From NCBI GenBank assembly GCA_903885165.1, contig CAISHO010000128.1, forward strand, positions 1 to 57,445: DNA of 57,445 nt, given 5' to 3'. The position numbers and the translations under genes are program-made. The notes beneath the pieces are model-generated. The model saw only the letters and a program-made list of their open reading frames with translations, did not search any database and was not told where the DNA came from. Shown piece by piece: positions 34,658 through 44,003 of the stretch; the first letter of the stretch is position 1, and each line of letters begins with the position of its first letter. This DNA comes from an uncultured Nitrosomonadales bacterium. GTDB lineage: Bacteria; Pseudomonadota; Gammaproteobacteria; Burkholderiales; Gallionellaceae.

Positions 34658-35415
34658 GTGGTCAGGGTGCAAAAAGTCAGGTCGAAAGGAACATCAAACT
34701 CAAAAATCGTTGATTTTGCTGCATAATTTGCATTGATAAAACGAATGTTGATCGCGTATTTGTTTGCACCTAGCTCAGGTATGCAAGCTAGATCAGAACT
34801 CAGAGTGACGCGCAGTAATTGTGCCGCCCGTCCGCCCTGCATTTGCTGGAAAGTCCCCTGATGCGCAATGAAGCTAAGTTTTCGTCCATTTTCGCGCAAC
34901 AGATGCAGTAATATTTTTATTGCGTCACTAATCGGCAGCAATGGGGCCAGCCATGCACCCAGGCTGGCACGGCGTACACTGGCGGCCTGTTTTTGCCAGT
35001 AGTGATAAGAAGGCAGATCAAACTGACAAGTGCCCCCTGGCATGCCAGCGCGCTGTTTGATGCTCATCAGCCATTCATTTTCTCGCAGGTTCATTCCAAC
35101 TTTCCCAGTCAGCGAGAGCAGGGAGGAGGCCGCTTGTTCTATTTCATTCAAAATGCCGTCGAGTGCCTGTTCGGAGATAGCCGGGTTGTTGTGCAAACAG
35201 GCAAGCGCGCGTTTCTGACGTTCAAGCTCTTGTAATAATTCGGATTTTAGGTCGGGACGACCTGCTACTTCATTGAGTTCAAAGAGTGTGGTCAGCGCGG
35301 CATGGTGCTCCAGGCTGAGTTCTCCGGACAGGAAATAATTCATGCGTTCGAACAAATCCTCAAGACGCAGCCAAGTGCGGACCTTTTCATTGAGCGGGAA
35401 TTCGTATCTGATCAC
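34654..35415 (-). CDS. zapD: cell division protein ZapD (YacF)
   Basis: FtsZ-bundling factor that stabilises the Z ring. The 253-residue product begins MIRYEFPLNEKVRTWLRLED, the family N-terminus. It has an alpha-helical body (LERQKRALACLHNNP, MSIKQRAGMPGGTCQFDLPS) and a beta-rich C-terminal domain ending FDVPFDLTFC. Length is normal. It lies between coaE, 76 bases upstream, and yacG, which it overlaps by four bases; this coaE-zapD-yacG order is widely conserved in proteobacteria. Confidence 0.94.
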   Translation of the reverse strand: MIRYEFPLNEKVRTWLRLEDLFERMNYFLSGELSLEHHAALTTLFELNEVAGRPDLKSELLQELERQKRALACLHNNPAISEQALDGILNEIEQAASSLLSLTGKVGMNLRENEWLMSIKQRAGMPGGTCQFDLPSYHYWQKQAASVRRASLGAWLAPLLPISDAIKILLHLLRENGRKLSFIAHQGTFQQMQGGRAAQLLRVTLSSDLACIPELGANKYAINIRFINANYAAKSTIFEFDVPFDLTFCTLTT

Positions 35416-35491
35416 TGTCGTTATTGCCTGATATACGTTTGTAAAGAGTAGCGTAGCCCGGATGACATATTGAACATCCGGTTGCCGTCAA

Positions 35492-36112
35492 TTATTGTTG
35501 ATTCAAGTACTGCTGATGCAATGAGGCAACCTGATTGACCAAGTCAGCCTCAGTACCGTCATTTTGAATGATGTCATCCGCGCACGCAAGGCGTTCCGCT
35601 GAAGAGATCTGCTGCGCGATAATCGCACAGATTTCCGGTTCGTCAAGTCCGCTGCGTTGCATCACACGTAAAATTTGATTTTGCTCCGTGCAATTGACTA
35701 CTAAAACTCGTCCGACCAGCTGTAGAAATGACGGACTTTCAAGCAATAAAGGAGCCATCAGTATCGCATAGGGCGCGTCAGGACTGTCAGCCAGTCTTGC
35801 TATGCTTTGCGCCAGGATGAGCGGATGCAGAATGTTTTCGAGCTTTTGTTTTGCAGCGCTTTCGGTAAAGATCAGTTGGCGCATCCTGGTGCGATCCAGA
35901 CTGCCTGTCGTTGTGATGTATTCAGCGCCGAAGTCGGCACGAATCAACGGGATGGCGAGTCCTTGGGCCTGCGTTAACTGATGCGCAATGTCATCCGTAT
36001 CGACCACGTTGACGCCCAACACTGCAAACAGGCGTGCGACCGTACTCTTCCCCGAGCCAATTCCGCCGGTTAAGCCCACGTAAAATCGGAGGTCGTTTGC
36101 TGTTGCGTTCAT
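35492..36112 (-). CDS. coaE: dephospho-CoA kinase
   Basis: Last enzyme of coenzyme A synthesis: phosphorylates the 3'-hydroxyl of dephospho-CoA. The 206-residue product has the P-loop VGLTGGIGSGKSTVARLF near the N-terminus, then VNVVDTDDIAHQLTQ with the catalytic Asp, and the LILAQSIARL and APLLLESPSF segments of the CoA-binding domain. The lid and C-terminal helices follow (RSGLDEPEICAIIAQQIS). The start overlaps the end of pilD by four bases (ATGA). Confidence 0.95.
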   Translation of the reverse strand: MNATANDLRFYVGLTGGIGSGKSTVARLFAVLGVNVVDTDDIAHQLTQAQGLAIPLIRADFGAEYITTTGSLDRTRMRQLIFTESAAKQKLENILHPLILAQSIARLADSPDAPYAILMAPLLLESPSFLQLVGRVLVVNCTEQNQILRVMQRSGLDEPEICAIIAQQISSAERLACADDIIQNDGTEADLVNQVASLHQQYLNQQ

Positions 36113-36975
36113 GATCCCAGCAGTTGCAGATAGTTTTGCGTTAGCGTCTGCCCCCAGAACAAGGCGATCAAGCCGCCGCCCGCCAGATAAGGGCCGAACG
36201 GGATAGGAATGTTGCGTCCATGCTTGAGTGCGACGATCAGGGTAATGCCGACCACGGCGCCGACCAGTGAGGACAAGATAATGATCAGCGGCAGCATCTG
36301 CCAGCCTAGCCAGGCGCCCAGGGCTGCCAGCAGTTTGAAGTCGCCATAACCCATGCCTTCCTTGCCGGTGACCAGCTTGAATAGCCAGAACACAGACCAG
36401 AGTGCCAGATAACCGAAAATCGCACCCAATACAGCATCGTGCAGTGTGATGTAAACGTTGTTCAGATTAAACAGCAGTCCCAGCCAGATCAGCGGGAGGG
36501 TGATGTCATCCGGTAAAAACTGGGTGTCAAAATCGATGGCGGTGAGGGAAATCAAAGCCCAGATCAGCACGCAGGCGCCGATGGCGGCCACGCCGAAACC
36601 GAAGTGTGCTGCAGCAAAACCGCACAGGACACCGCTCATCGTTTCAACCAGCGGATAACGCAGCGAAATCGCGGTCTGGCAACCTTTGCATTTGCCGCGT
36701 AATAGCAGATAACTGATGACGGGAATGTTTTCCCAGGCGCTGATCTCATGATTGCAATGCGGGCATGCGGAACGCGGCACGATCAGGTTGTAGCGTGCTA
36801 CCTCTTCGAGCTGTGTTTCATTGAGTTCTGCGCATTGTGATCGCCAGCCCAACTCCATCATTTTGGGTAAACGATGAATCACGACATTCAGGAAGCTGCC
36901 GACCAGCAGCCCTAAAATAGTGCACGAGGCGATAAACAACGGCGGGGAGGATGCCAGTAGATCAAGGAAGGTCAT
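36109..36975 (-). CDS. pilD: type IV prepilin peptidase / N-methyltransferase
   Basis: Inner-membrane aspartic protease that cleaves the leader of type IV pilins and pseudopilins and methylates the new N-terminus. The 288-residue product has the N-terminal methyltransferase part with GSFLNVVIHRLP and the zinc-type tetra-cysteine CPHC...CKGC at about residues 70-100. The two catalytic Asp regions follow: TAIDFDTQFLPDDI and GMGYGDFKLLAALGAWLGW (GxGD). About eight membrane helices are predicted. pilC lies upstream and coaE downstream with overlap. Symbol by context; GspO/PulO are the same family. Confidence 0.95.
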   Translation of the reverse strand: MTFLDLLASSPPLFIASCTILGLLVGSFLNVVIHRLPKMMELGWRSQCAELNETQLEEVARYNLIVPRSACPHCNHEISAWENIPVISYLLLRGKCKGCQTAISLRYPLVETMSGVLCGFAAAHFGFGVAAIGACVLIWALISLTAIDFDTQFLPDDITLPLIWLGLLFNLNNVYITLHDAVLGAIFGYLALWSVFWLFKLVTGKEGMGYGDFKLLAALGAWLGWQMLPLIIILSSLVGAVVGITLIVALKHGRNIPIPFGPYLAGGGLIALFWGQTLTQNYLQLLGS

Positions 36976-37002
36976 ATGTTAGGAATGAGGAGTGAGGGAT
37001 GG

Positions 37003-37058
37003 GGATTGAGGAGAAAATCACGGTGTTTGCACGATCCGCAATCCTCGTTCCTCAATCC
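37003..37058. repeat. 10-bp inverted repeat between pilC and pilD
   Basis: GGATTGAGGA (37003-37012) and TCCTCAATCC (37049-37058) are exact inverses 36 bases apart in the 88-base pilC-pilD gap. Related direct half-copies (GGAATGAGGAGTGAGG, ATCCTCGTTCC) surround them. The sequence is a typical low-complexity dispersed palindrome; it may fold in the mRNA between the two genes. Confidence 0.55.
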
Positions 37059-37063
37059 TGTTT

Positions 37064-38275
37064 TTAAACGACTTGTCCCATTTTGAAAATAGGCAGATAC
37101 ATCGCAATCACCATGCCGCCGATCAGGGTACCCAGCACCACCATGATGATAGGCTCCATCAGACTGGACAGCGCTTCGACAGCATCGTCCACCTCGGCCT
37201 CATAGAAGTCGGCGACTTTGGAGAGCATAGCGTCGAGTGAGCCTGCTTCTTCACCGATGGATACCATCTGGATCACCATGCTGGGGAATACTTCGGTATT
37301 TTGCATAGACACGGTCAGGCTATTCCCTGTGCTTACCTCGCGTTGTATGTTTTTGGTGGCGTCAAAATACACCGCGTTGCCAGCGGCACCTGCGACTGAA
37401 TTTAGCGCTTCGACCAGTGGTACGCCTGCGGCAAACATGGTAGAGAGTGTTCGGCTCCAGCGCGCAATGGTGGCCTTGCGGATCAGTTCGCCAAAGATGG
37501 GAAGTCTGAGTAACAGTCGGTCCATGAAGGCTTGCATGGGGCGGCTGCGCTTCCAGAAATAGAAAAACGTGTAAAACGCACCGGCAATCCCGCCAAAAAT
37601 GGCCCACCAATACGACACGAAGAAGTCCGAGATGGCCATGATAAACAGCGTGGGCGCGGGGAGGTCGGCACCAAAGCTGGAGAACAATTCCTTAAAGGCC
37701 GGAATGACGAAAATCATGATGACTGCGGTGATGATAAAGGCCACCACGATGATGGAAATCGGATAGAACAGGGCCGATTTAATCTTGCTCTTGATGGCAA
37801 GAATTTTTTCCTTGTAGTTCGCGAGACGTTCCAGCAGTTCGTCCAAAATACCGGCCGCTTCGCCAGCGCCGATCAGATTGCAGAACAAGTCATCGAAATA
37901 CAGGGGGTGTTTGCTAAATGCCTGCTGCAAACTGTTGCCAGTCTCAATATCGTTTTTAATCGTCATCAGCAGCTTGGAGACGGACGGGTTGTGATGTCCT
38001 TTGCCGACGATGTCAAACGATTGTAGCAGCGGCACCCCGGCTTTGAGCATGGTGGCCAGTTGCCGGGTAAACAGCGTGATGTCTTTTTCGGTAATCGCTT
38101 TGGATTTGTCGCGCACGCGTTTGATTTTTGAAACGGTAACGCCTTGACGGCGCAGGTGGGCAGACAGCAGCGCTTCGCCTGCGGCACGTATTTCTCCCTT
38201 AACAAATTTCCCGGCTTTGTCTTTACCTTCCCATGAGTAGGAATATTCTTTCGCTTTTGTTGGTGCGACAGCCAT
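37064..38275 (-). CDS. pilC: type IV pilus inner-membrane platform protein PilC
   Basis: Polytopic platform protein (T2SS F family) that couples the pilus ATPases to pilin assembly. The 403-residue product has a cytosolic N-terminus (SYSWEGKDKAGKFVKGEIRA) and two repeated GspF domains: the first with FTRQLATMLKAGVPLLQSFDI, the second with WSRTLSTMFAAGVPLVEALNS. Three hydrophobic helices are visible, and the C-terminus ends in the PilC-typical MEPIIMVVLGTLIGGMVIAMYLPIFKM (given only as position about 372-400). pilD follows. The assembly ATPase pilB, normally directly upstream, is absent; a CorC-type gene takes its place. Confidence 0.95.
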   Translation of the reverse strand: MAVAPTKAKEYSYSWEGKDKAGKFVKGEIRAAGEALLSAHLRRQGVTVSKIKRVRDKSKAITEKDITLFTRQLATMLKAGVPLLQSFDIVGKGHHNPSVSKLLMTIKNDIETGNSLQQAFSKHPLYFDDLFCNLIGAGEAAGILDELLERLANYKEKILAIKSKIKSALFYPISIIVVAFIITAVIMIFVIPAFKELFSSFGADLPAPTLFIMAISDFFVSYWWAIFGGIAGAFYTFFYFWKRSRPMQAFMDRLLLRLPIFGELIRKATIARWSRTLSTMFAAGVPLVEALNSVAGAAGNAVYFDATKNIQREVSTGNSLTVSMQNTEVFPSMVIQMVSIGEEAGSLDAMLSKVADFYEAEVDDAVEALSSLMEPIIMVVLGTLIGGMVIAMYLPIFKMGQVV

Positions 38276-38349
38276 GACGTGTCCTTTGTGTTACTGTTGG
38301 TGGGCATGATGCCGAGCTTTGACTGGATTGTAAAGCGGATGAAACGGGG

Positions 38350-38423
38350 GAGTGGGAAGTAGTAAGTGGTTAGTGTTAAGTGTGTGTAGGTTTTTCCACT
38401 ATCTACTCACGATTCTCCACTCA
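38350..38423. repeat. imperfect inverted repeat between the CorC-type gene and pilC
   Basis: Purine-rich GTAGTAAGTGGTTAGTG is mirrored imperfectly by CACTATCTACTCACGATTC across a short spacer containing TTTTT. It fills the 145-base gap between the two genes and overlaps the last codon of the CorC-type gene. It resembles degenerate AGTAGTGAGT-type intergenic repeats. A related purine-rich tract follows ilvD at 42433-42465. Confidence 0.4.
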
Positions 38424-39695
38424 CAGTTGATTAATGCGCTGAAATAGACGGGCTACCTTGACGATGCGATCCTGCGTTTGAATGATTTCAATCGGATAAC
38501 CCGCGATTTTCAGGCTGGTGCCGGTTTCGGGTATGTCTTCGAGATGTTCGAGGATCAGGCCGTTGAGTGTTTTCGCGCTGTCGAGCGGCAGGTGCAGTTC
38601 CAGCTTCCGGTTGAGTTCGCGTAGGCTGCTACTGCCTTCGAGTAAAAAGCTGCCATCATCCTGGCGTAGAAATTTACCGGTTTGGGCGGGCGAATGTGTG
38701 GTGAATTCACCGACGATTTCTTCCAGAATGTTTTCCAGCGTGACCAGTCCCAGTAGCTCACCGTATTCATCCACGACCAGTCCCAAGCGCGTGTGACGTT
38801 GCTGAAACTGCTGCAATTGTTGAAGGAGGGGCGTGTCGGACGGGATGAAATAGGGTTCCTGAAGTACTTCTTTGAGTTGAGCAGGTTCCAGGTGCTGATC
38901 TTGCAGCAAGGCCGGAACACGTTTGATATGTAAGATGCCGATTATGTTGCCCGGTGTATTTTCAAAAACCGGCAGCAGGGTGTGGTGGCAGGTGATGATT
39001 TGCTCGTGCAGCACGCCCCTGTCGGCGTTGATGTTCAGCGACTCAATCTGATTGCGCGGAATCATCACGTGGTTAACGGTGATACGTTCCAAATCAACCA
39101 GATTCAGTAGCATCTTCTGGTGTTGGCGAGGCATAAAATGCTCGGCTTCCAGCACCATGCCGCGCAACTCTTCCAACGTCACTTTTTGCTTGCTCTGGTC
39201 GGTCTGTATTTTGATGTGCATCAGCCACAATACGGCTTTGACGATGGCGCTGGCCACGGATACGACCGGATGGAAAAGGGTGATTAGTGGTGTGAGCAGA
39301 TAGCTGGAAGGGAGGGCGACGCGTTCGGGATAGCTGGCTGCAATAATCTTGGGGAGGATTTCCGAAAATATCAGCAACATCAGGGTGATGAGCAGCGTGC
39401 CGATCAGCATGGCCAATTCGTTGTGCCCGTACAGGCGCAGGATGATGAACTCGGTCAGTGTCGCGGCGGCGACATTGAGTAAGGTGTTCCCCAGCAGGAT
39501 GGAGCCCAGCAGTTTGTCTATCTTGCCGAGTAGTTGTGAAGTGAGTTTGGCGCTCTTGTTGCCTTTGCGTATCAGATGGTTGAGGCGATGACGATTGATC
39601 GCCATCATGCTGGTTTCCGAGCCGGAGAAAAATGCACTGCAAACCAGCAGTAACAACAAGATGCCAAACAGTGTAGCGGTAGAGAAGTCGTCCAA
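38421..39695 (-). CDS. CNNM/CorC-type membrane protein with paired CBS domains
   Basis: HlyC/CorC (UPF0053) family protein, implicated in divalent-cation homeostasis, in some cases Mg2+ or Co2+ efflux. The 424-residue product has an N-terminal DUF21/CNNM membrane domain (FFSGSETSMMAINRHRLNHL, LLGNTLLNVAAATL, IFSEILPKIIAASYPERVA), then two CBS domains (about 200-335: VNHVMIPRNQIE, LGLVVDEYGELLGLVTLEN), then a CorC_HlyC C-terminal domain (GSFLLEGSSSLRELN, about 345-420). It resembles E. coli YfjD. It lies upstream of pilC, where pilB would be expected, and downstream of lgt on the same strand. Confidence 0.93.
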   Translation of the reverse strand: MDDFSTATLFGILLLLLVCSAFFSGSETSMMAINRHRLNHLIRKGNKSAKLTSQLLGKIDKLLGSILLGNTLLNVAAATLTEFIILRLYGHNELAMLIGTLLITLMLLIFSEILPKIIAASYPERVALPSSYLLTPLITLFHPVVSVASAIVKAVLWLMHIKIQTDQSKQKVTLEELRGMVLEAEHFMPRQHQKMLLNLVDLERITVNHVMIPRNQIESLNINADRGVLHEQIITCHHTLLPVFENTPGNIIGILHIKRVPALLQDQHLEPAQLKEVLQEPYFIPSDTPLLQQLQQFQQRHTRLGLVVDEYGELLGLVTLENILEEIVGEFTTHSPAQTGKFLRQDDGSFLLEGSSSLRELNRKLELHLPLDSAKTLNGLILEHLEDIPETGTSLKIAGYPIEIIQTQDRIVKVARLFQRINQL

Positions 39696-39750
39696 AATGT
39701 TTTGCCGTATATCCCTGATAGGTTTAGTGTGAGAGAGGCGACTGGCGATG

Positions 39751-40533
39751 TCAAGCCCGTCGCATGCTCCAGATCATCATCAATATTCCAATGATCACCA
39801 TGGGTAAGCTGAGCCATTGCCCCATGCTGATGCCTAAGGTCATCAGGCCAAAGATGCCGTCATCCGGATTACGGGTGAATTCGCCTAGAAAGCGGAAGCT
39901 GCCATAGCCGATCAGGAACAGGCCTGAAACAGAACCAACCGGACGCGGTTTTTTCGCATACAGCCAGAGGATAACAAACAGCAACACGCCTTCCAGCGCG
40001 AACTCATAGAGTTGTGAGGGGTGACGCGGCAGATTGTCCACGTGGGAAAACACCATGCCCCAAGGTGCATCGGTGGGACGGCCCCACAATTCACCGTTGA
40101 TAAAATTACCCAGGCGTCCGAATGCGAGACCGGGTGGCACGAGGGGGGCGACGAAATCCATCAGTTCCAGCCAGCGCAACTTATGCTGGTAGGCGAATGC
40201 CGCCATCGCAACAAGGACGCCGAGAAAACCGCCATGGAAGGACATGCCGCCTTCCCATACCGCCAGTATCTTGAGTGGGTTGGAGAAGTAATAGCCGGGA
40301 TTGTAGAACAGCACTTCGCCTAAGCGTCCGCCTAGAATGACGCCGAGTACACCATAGAACAGCAGGTCATCCAGCGTCTTGTTGTTGATCTGCTGAAGTC
40401 CTAGCGCAACGAGGCGTTTTCGCCCCAGCCAGATGAAAGTCAAAAAGCCGGCCATATACATCAGCCCGTACCAGTGAATGGCGAGCGGACCGAGTTGTAG
40501 GGCGACGGGATTGATATGCGGATAAACGAGCAT
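39751..40533 (-). CDS. lgt: prolipoprotein diacylglyceryl transferase
   Basis: Transfers diacylglycerol from phosphatidylglycerol to the lipobox cysteine of lipoproteins, the first step of lipoprotein maturation. The 260-residue membrane protein begins [21 protein letters not shown] and has the essential HGGFLGV segment ([10 protein letters not shown]), the Lgt signature [20 protein letters not shown], the substrate-site RHPSQLYE and the late [10 protein letters not shown]. Seven helices are expected. It is divergent from ilvD with only about 54 bases between them. Several lipoproteins encoded in this window (efflux adaptor, P460, cytochrome c, LivK) would be its clients. Confidence 0.97.
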   Translation of the reverse strand: MLVYPHINPVALQLGPLAIHWYGLMYMAGFLTFIWLGRKRLVALGLQQINNKTLDDLLFYGVLGVILGGRLGEVLFYNPGYYFSNPLKILAVWEGGMSFHGGFLGVLVAMAAFAYQHKLRWLELMDFVAPLVPPGLAFGRLGNFINGELWGRPTDAPWGMVFSHVDNLPRHPSQLYEFALEGVLLFVILWLYAKKPRPVGSVSGLFLIGYGSFRFLGEFTRNPDDGIFGLMTLGISMGQWLSLPMVIIGILMMIWSMRRA

Positions 40534-40587
40534 GGTGGATTCAGGTAGAATTGATAACTTGATTATAGCTTACACCAGAAAGACATC

Positions 40588-42432
40588 ATGCCAGTTTACC
40601 GTTCACGTACTTCCACCCATGGCCGCAACATGGCCGGCGCACGCTCACTGTGGCGCGCAACCGGCATGACTGAAGGCGATTTTGGCAAACCCATCATCGC
40701 GATCGCCAATTCCTTTACCCAGTTCGTCCCCGGTCACGTTCATTTGAAGGATATGGGGCAGTTGGTCGCGCGCGAGATTGAACGGGCAGGCGGCATTGCC
40801 AAGGAATTCAATACGATAGCGGTTGATGATGGTATCGCGATGGGGCACAGCGGGATGTTGTACTCACTGCCCAGTCGTGATCTGATCGCTGACTCGGTGG
40901 AATACATGGTCAACGCCCATTGCGCCGATGCGCTGGTGTGTATCTCCAATTGCGACAAAATCACGCCGGGGATGTTGATGGCGGCGATGCGCCTGAATAT
41001 CCCTGTAGTGTTCGTCTCGGGCGGGCCGATGGAAGCCGGAAAGGTCAATTGGAACGGCGTATCCCGTGGTCTGGATCTGGTCGATGCGATGGTGGCTGCT
41101 GCGGATAGTCGTTACAGCGATGAGGAAGTCGATGCGATTGAGCGTTCCGCGTGTCCTACTTGCGGCTCCTGTTCTGGCATGTTTACAGCTAATTCGATGA
41201 ATTGCCTGACCGAAGCCTTGGGGTTGTCTTTGCCGGGTAACGGTTCGCTGGTCGCGACACACGCCGAACGCAAACAACTGTTCTTGCGCGCCGGTCGCGT
41301 GATCGTCGATTTGTGCAAACGTCATTATGAGCAGGACGACGAATCTGTCTTGCCTCGCAATATCGCGACCTTCAATGCCTTCGAAAATGCCATGACTCTG
41401 GACATCGCGATGGGTGGTTCGACCAATACCGTGCTGCATCTGTTGGCGATCGCGCGTGAAGCGGGGGTCGATTTCACCATGAAGGACATGGATCGCTTGT
41501 CGCGCCATGTGCCGACACTGTGCAAGGTAGCTCCTTCATCCGAATATCACATGGAAGATGTGCACAGAGCAGGCGGTATTCCGGCTATTTTGGGCGAACT
41601 GGACAGAGCCGGTTTGCTGCACGGCGAAGTGGGTTCGGTGCACAGCAAGACACTGCGCGAAGGCTTGGCGCAATGGGACATCGTGCAGAATACGGACGGC
41701 ACGGCGGACAAGTTTTTCCGTGCGGCCCCGGGTGGTATCGTCACCACCATCGCGTTCTCGCAATCGATGTTGTATCCGGATACCGATTCCGATCGTGCTG
41801 CGGGTTGTATCCGTGACATGGCGCATGCCTATTCGCAGGACGGCGGACTGGCTGTGTTGCACGGCAACGTCGCGGTGGACGGTTGTATCGTCAAGACGGC
41901 TGGCGTGGATGAGAGCATCTTAAAGTTTACCGGGCGCGCACGCGTGTTCGAGAGTCAGGACGACGCGGTCGCCGCCGTATTGGCCGATACCATCGTCGCG
42001 GGCGATGTGGTAGTGATCCGCTACGAAGGCCCCAAGGGTGGACCTGGCATGCAGGAAATGCTCTATCCGACCGCATATCTGAAATCCAAGGGCTTGGGCA
42101 AAGTTTGCGCCTTGCTCACCGACGGGCGCTTCTCAGGCGGTACGTCTGGTTTGTCTATCGGTCACGTTTCACCTGAAGCGGCGGCGGGTGGTGCGATCGG
42201 TCTGGTTGAGGAGGGCGATACCATCGCCATCGACATTCCGAATCGCAGTATTGTGCTGGCAATAACGGATGCCGAACTGGCAGCCCGGCGTGTCGCGATG
42301 GAAGCGCGCGGTAAACAGGCCTGGAAGCCGGTCAGCCGTGAGCGCCATGTGTCGGTTGCGTTGCGCGCTTATGCGGCGATGACCACCAGTGCTGACAAGG
42401 GTGCGGTTCGTGATGTTTCACAGATCGAATAA
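40588..42432 (+). CDS. ilvD: dihydroxy-acid dehydratase
   Basis: Iron-sulfur dehydratase of valine, leucine and isoleucine synthesis that converts dihydroxy acids to 2-keto acids. The 614-residue product has the N-terminal [20 protein letters not shown], the cluster-binding cysteines in [13 protein letters not shown] and [20 protein letters not shown], the [18 protein letters not shown] segment, and the C-terminal signature [20 protein letters not shown]. Length and order match the family. It is divergent from lgt. AGAAAGACATC before the ATG is a weak ribosome-binding site. Confidence 0.98.
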   Translation: MPVYRSRTSTHGRNMAGARSLWRATGMTEGDFGKPIIAIANSFTQFVPGHVHLKDMGQLVAREIERAGGIAKEFNTIAVDDGIAMGHSGMLYSLPSRDLIADSVEYMVNAHCADALVCISNCDKITPGMLMAAMRLNIPVVFVSGGPMEAGKVNWNGVSRGLDLVDAMVAAADSRYSDEEVDAIERSACPTCGSCSGMFTANSMNCLTEALGLSLPGNGSLVATHAERKQLFLRAGRVIVDLCKRHYEQDDESVLPRNIATFNAFENAMTLDIAMGGSTNTVLHLLAIAREAGVDFTMKDMDRLSRHVPTLCKVAPSSEYHMEDVHRAGGIPAILGELDRAGLLHGEVGSVHSKTLREGLAQWDIVQNTDGTADKFFRAAPGGIVTTIAFSQSMLYPDTDSDRAAGCIRDMAHAYSQDGGLAVLHGNVAVDGCIVKTAGVDESILKFTGRARVFESQDDAVAAVLADTIVAGDVVVIRYEGPKGGPGMQEMLYPTAYLKSKGLGKVCALLTDGRFSGGTSGLSIGHVSPEAAAGGAIGLVEEGDTIAIDIPNRSIVLAITDAELAARRVAMEARGKQAWKPVSRERHVSVALRAYAAMTTSADKGAVRDVSQIE

Positions 42433-42483
42433 AGAGTAGCGGGTAGTTAGCAGCTCGTAGCAAACAATAAACTGGGGGGTTAT

Positions 42484-43389
42484 ATGGTTCAAGCATTAAA
42501 TGCGCAATTTGGTATCAACGGGCAACTGAGTTTTCGTGAGGATGCGAGCGGCCTGATCGTGGCGGAAATCAATAATGCGCTGGGCAGTGCATCGCTCTGT
42601 TTGCAGGGCGCGCATCTGATGACATGGCAGCCTAAGAGTCAGGCTGTTCCCGTCGTTTGGCTGTCGCGAGACACCAAGCCTGCGGTGGGTAAATCCATCC
42701 GAGGCGGTGCGCCGGTGTGCTGGCCGTGGTTTGGCGCACACGCGACCGAATCCGGCTTTCCGGGACATGGTTTTGCTCGCACCGTGCCTTGGCGTGTAAT
42801 TGAGTCCGGGACTGAGCCGGATGGAGCGACGCGCTTGACCTTGCGCTTGGTGGCGTCTGACAAGACGCGAGCGCAGTGGCCGCATGAGTGCAACGTGGAT
42901 CTGACCGTGGTCGCGGGTGAGGTGCTGCGCATGGAAATGAGAACTGAAAATACCGGCACTGATGATTTTGTTATCGGCGAAGCCTTGCATACCTATTTTC
43001 AGATCGGCGATATCGGGCAAGTTAGTGTGACCGGTCTCGAAGGCTGCGAATACTGGGATAAGGTTGGCGGCTCTAATTTGCGTCGTCAGGACGGTGCGAT
43101 TCATTTTGCTGGTGAAACCGATCGTGTCTATATCAATACCTGTAGCGAGTGCGTGATACACGACGAGCAACTCAAACGTCGTATTCATATCAATAAGTCA
43201 GGCAGTTTGTCGACGGTAGTCTGGACGCCATGGGTGGAAAAAGCCAACAAGATGGGCGATATGGGGCAACCGGATGGCTGGCGCGAAATGGTTTGCGTGG
43301 AATCGGTGAATGCGATTGAAAATGTGGTGAAGGTCGCTGCAGGCGCCACGCATACGCTGATCGTCGAATATCGCGCAGAATCGGTATAG
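42484..43389 (+). CDS. D-hexose-6-phosphate mutarotase (YeaD family)
   Basis: Aldose-1-epimerase-fold enzyme that interconverts alpha and beta anomers of hexose 6-phosphates. The 301-residue product has the beta-sandwich landmarks LQGAHLMTWQPK, then KSIRGGAPVCWPWFG with the phosphate-binding Arg, HGFARTVPWRV with the catalytic-type His, ALHTYFQIGDI with the second His, and the C-terminal CVESVNAIENVVKVAAG with a catalytic Glu. GGGGGGTTAT lies before the ATG. It follows ilvD after 51 bases of purine-rich repeat-like sequence. After it, about 200 bases lead to the cytochrome gene and include a 6-bp hairpin (GTGGAG/CTCCAC, 43535-43553) with a short T-run. Confidence 0.9.
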   Translation: MVQALNAQFGINGQLSFREDASGLIVAEINNALGSASLCLQGAHLMTWQPKSQAVPVVWLSRDTKPAVGKSIRGGAPVCWPWFGAHATESGFPGHGFARTVPWRVIESGTEPDGATRLTLRLVASDKTRAQWPHECNVDLTVVAGEVLRMEMRTENTGTDDFVIGEALHTYFQIGDIGQVSVTGLEGCEYWDKVGGSNLRRQDGAIHFAGETDRVYINTCSECVIHDEQLKRRIHINKSGSLSTVVWTPWVEKANKMGDMGQPDGWREMVCVESVNAIENVVKVAAGATHTLIVEYRAESV

Positions 43390-43591
43390 GCAATTTATTT
43401 GTGTTTCGCGTGCAAATACTTAACTTATTGCTGAATTTGAAAAAATTTGTCAACCGGAGCGGGATTCTGTGCGTTATTTGGCCACGCTCAGAAAAGTTGG
43501 TAGGCAAACTGGGCGGAGTTGTTTAGAATCGACAGTGGAGGCGTTTACTCCACATTTTAAAGTTCCCTGATAATAAAACGGAGAGAATAAT

Positions 43592-43927
43592 ATGAAATCT
43601 ATCGTCGTAAGCATTGCAGTAGCAGCAGGTTTGATGATCGCAGGTTCAGCAATGGCAGTTGATATGCCAGCAGTGGGCAAAGCAAAGTGTGGCGCATGCC
43701 ACGCCATCGATAAAAAGCTGGTTGGTCCAGCTTGGAATGATGTTGCCAAGAGATATGCCGGCGACAAGGATGGAGAAGCTACGATCGCAAAACACATTAC
43801 TACTGGTATCAAAGATGATCCTTACTGGGCTGAAAAGGGTATCAAAGGTCAAATGCCTGCTAAAGGCATGGGCGCATCCGATGCAGATATCAAAGAACTG
43901 GCACATTTCATCGCTGGTTTGAAGTAA
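43592..43927 (+). CDS. periplasmic class I cytochrome c
   Basis: Small soluble monohaem electron carrier. The 111-residue precursor has a signal peptide ending AGSAMA-VDM (about residue 23). The haem-binding motif is CGACHAID, followed by KKLVGPAWNDVAKRYAG, typical of cytochrome c-551/c-552-like proteins. The axial Met lies in KGQMPAKGMGASDADIKELA, and the C-terminal helix is AHFIAGLK. GGAGAG lies 7 bases before the ATG. A strong terminator follows. In an iron- or sulfur-oxidising lifestyle such proteins carry electrons to terminal oxidase, but the partner is not identifiable here. A related lipoprotein cytochrome follows. Confidence 0.93.
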   Translation: MKSIVVSIAVAAGLMIAGSAMAVDMPAVGKAKCGACHAIDKKLVGPAWNDVAKRYAGDKDGEATIAKHITTGIKDDPYWAEKGIKGQMPAKGMGASDADIKELAHFIAGLK

Positions 43928-43933
43928 TCAATG

Positions 43934-43980
43934 AGCACTAAGGTGAGGTCGGCGAAGCCGGCCTTGCTTTAGTGCTTTTT
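43934..43980 (+). terminator. strong intrinsic terminator after the soluble cytochrome c
   Basis: AGCACTAA and TTTAGTGC enclose an inner stem GGTCGGC-GAA-GCCGGCC with small bulges, followed by TTTTT. It starts six bases after the stop codon and separates the two cytochrome genes transcriptionally. Confidence 0.9.
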
Positions 43981-44003
43981 CACTTCCATAAACTGGAAAT
44001 ACC

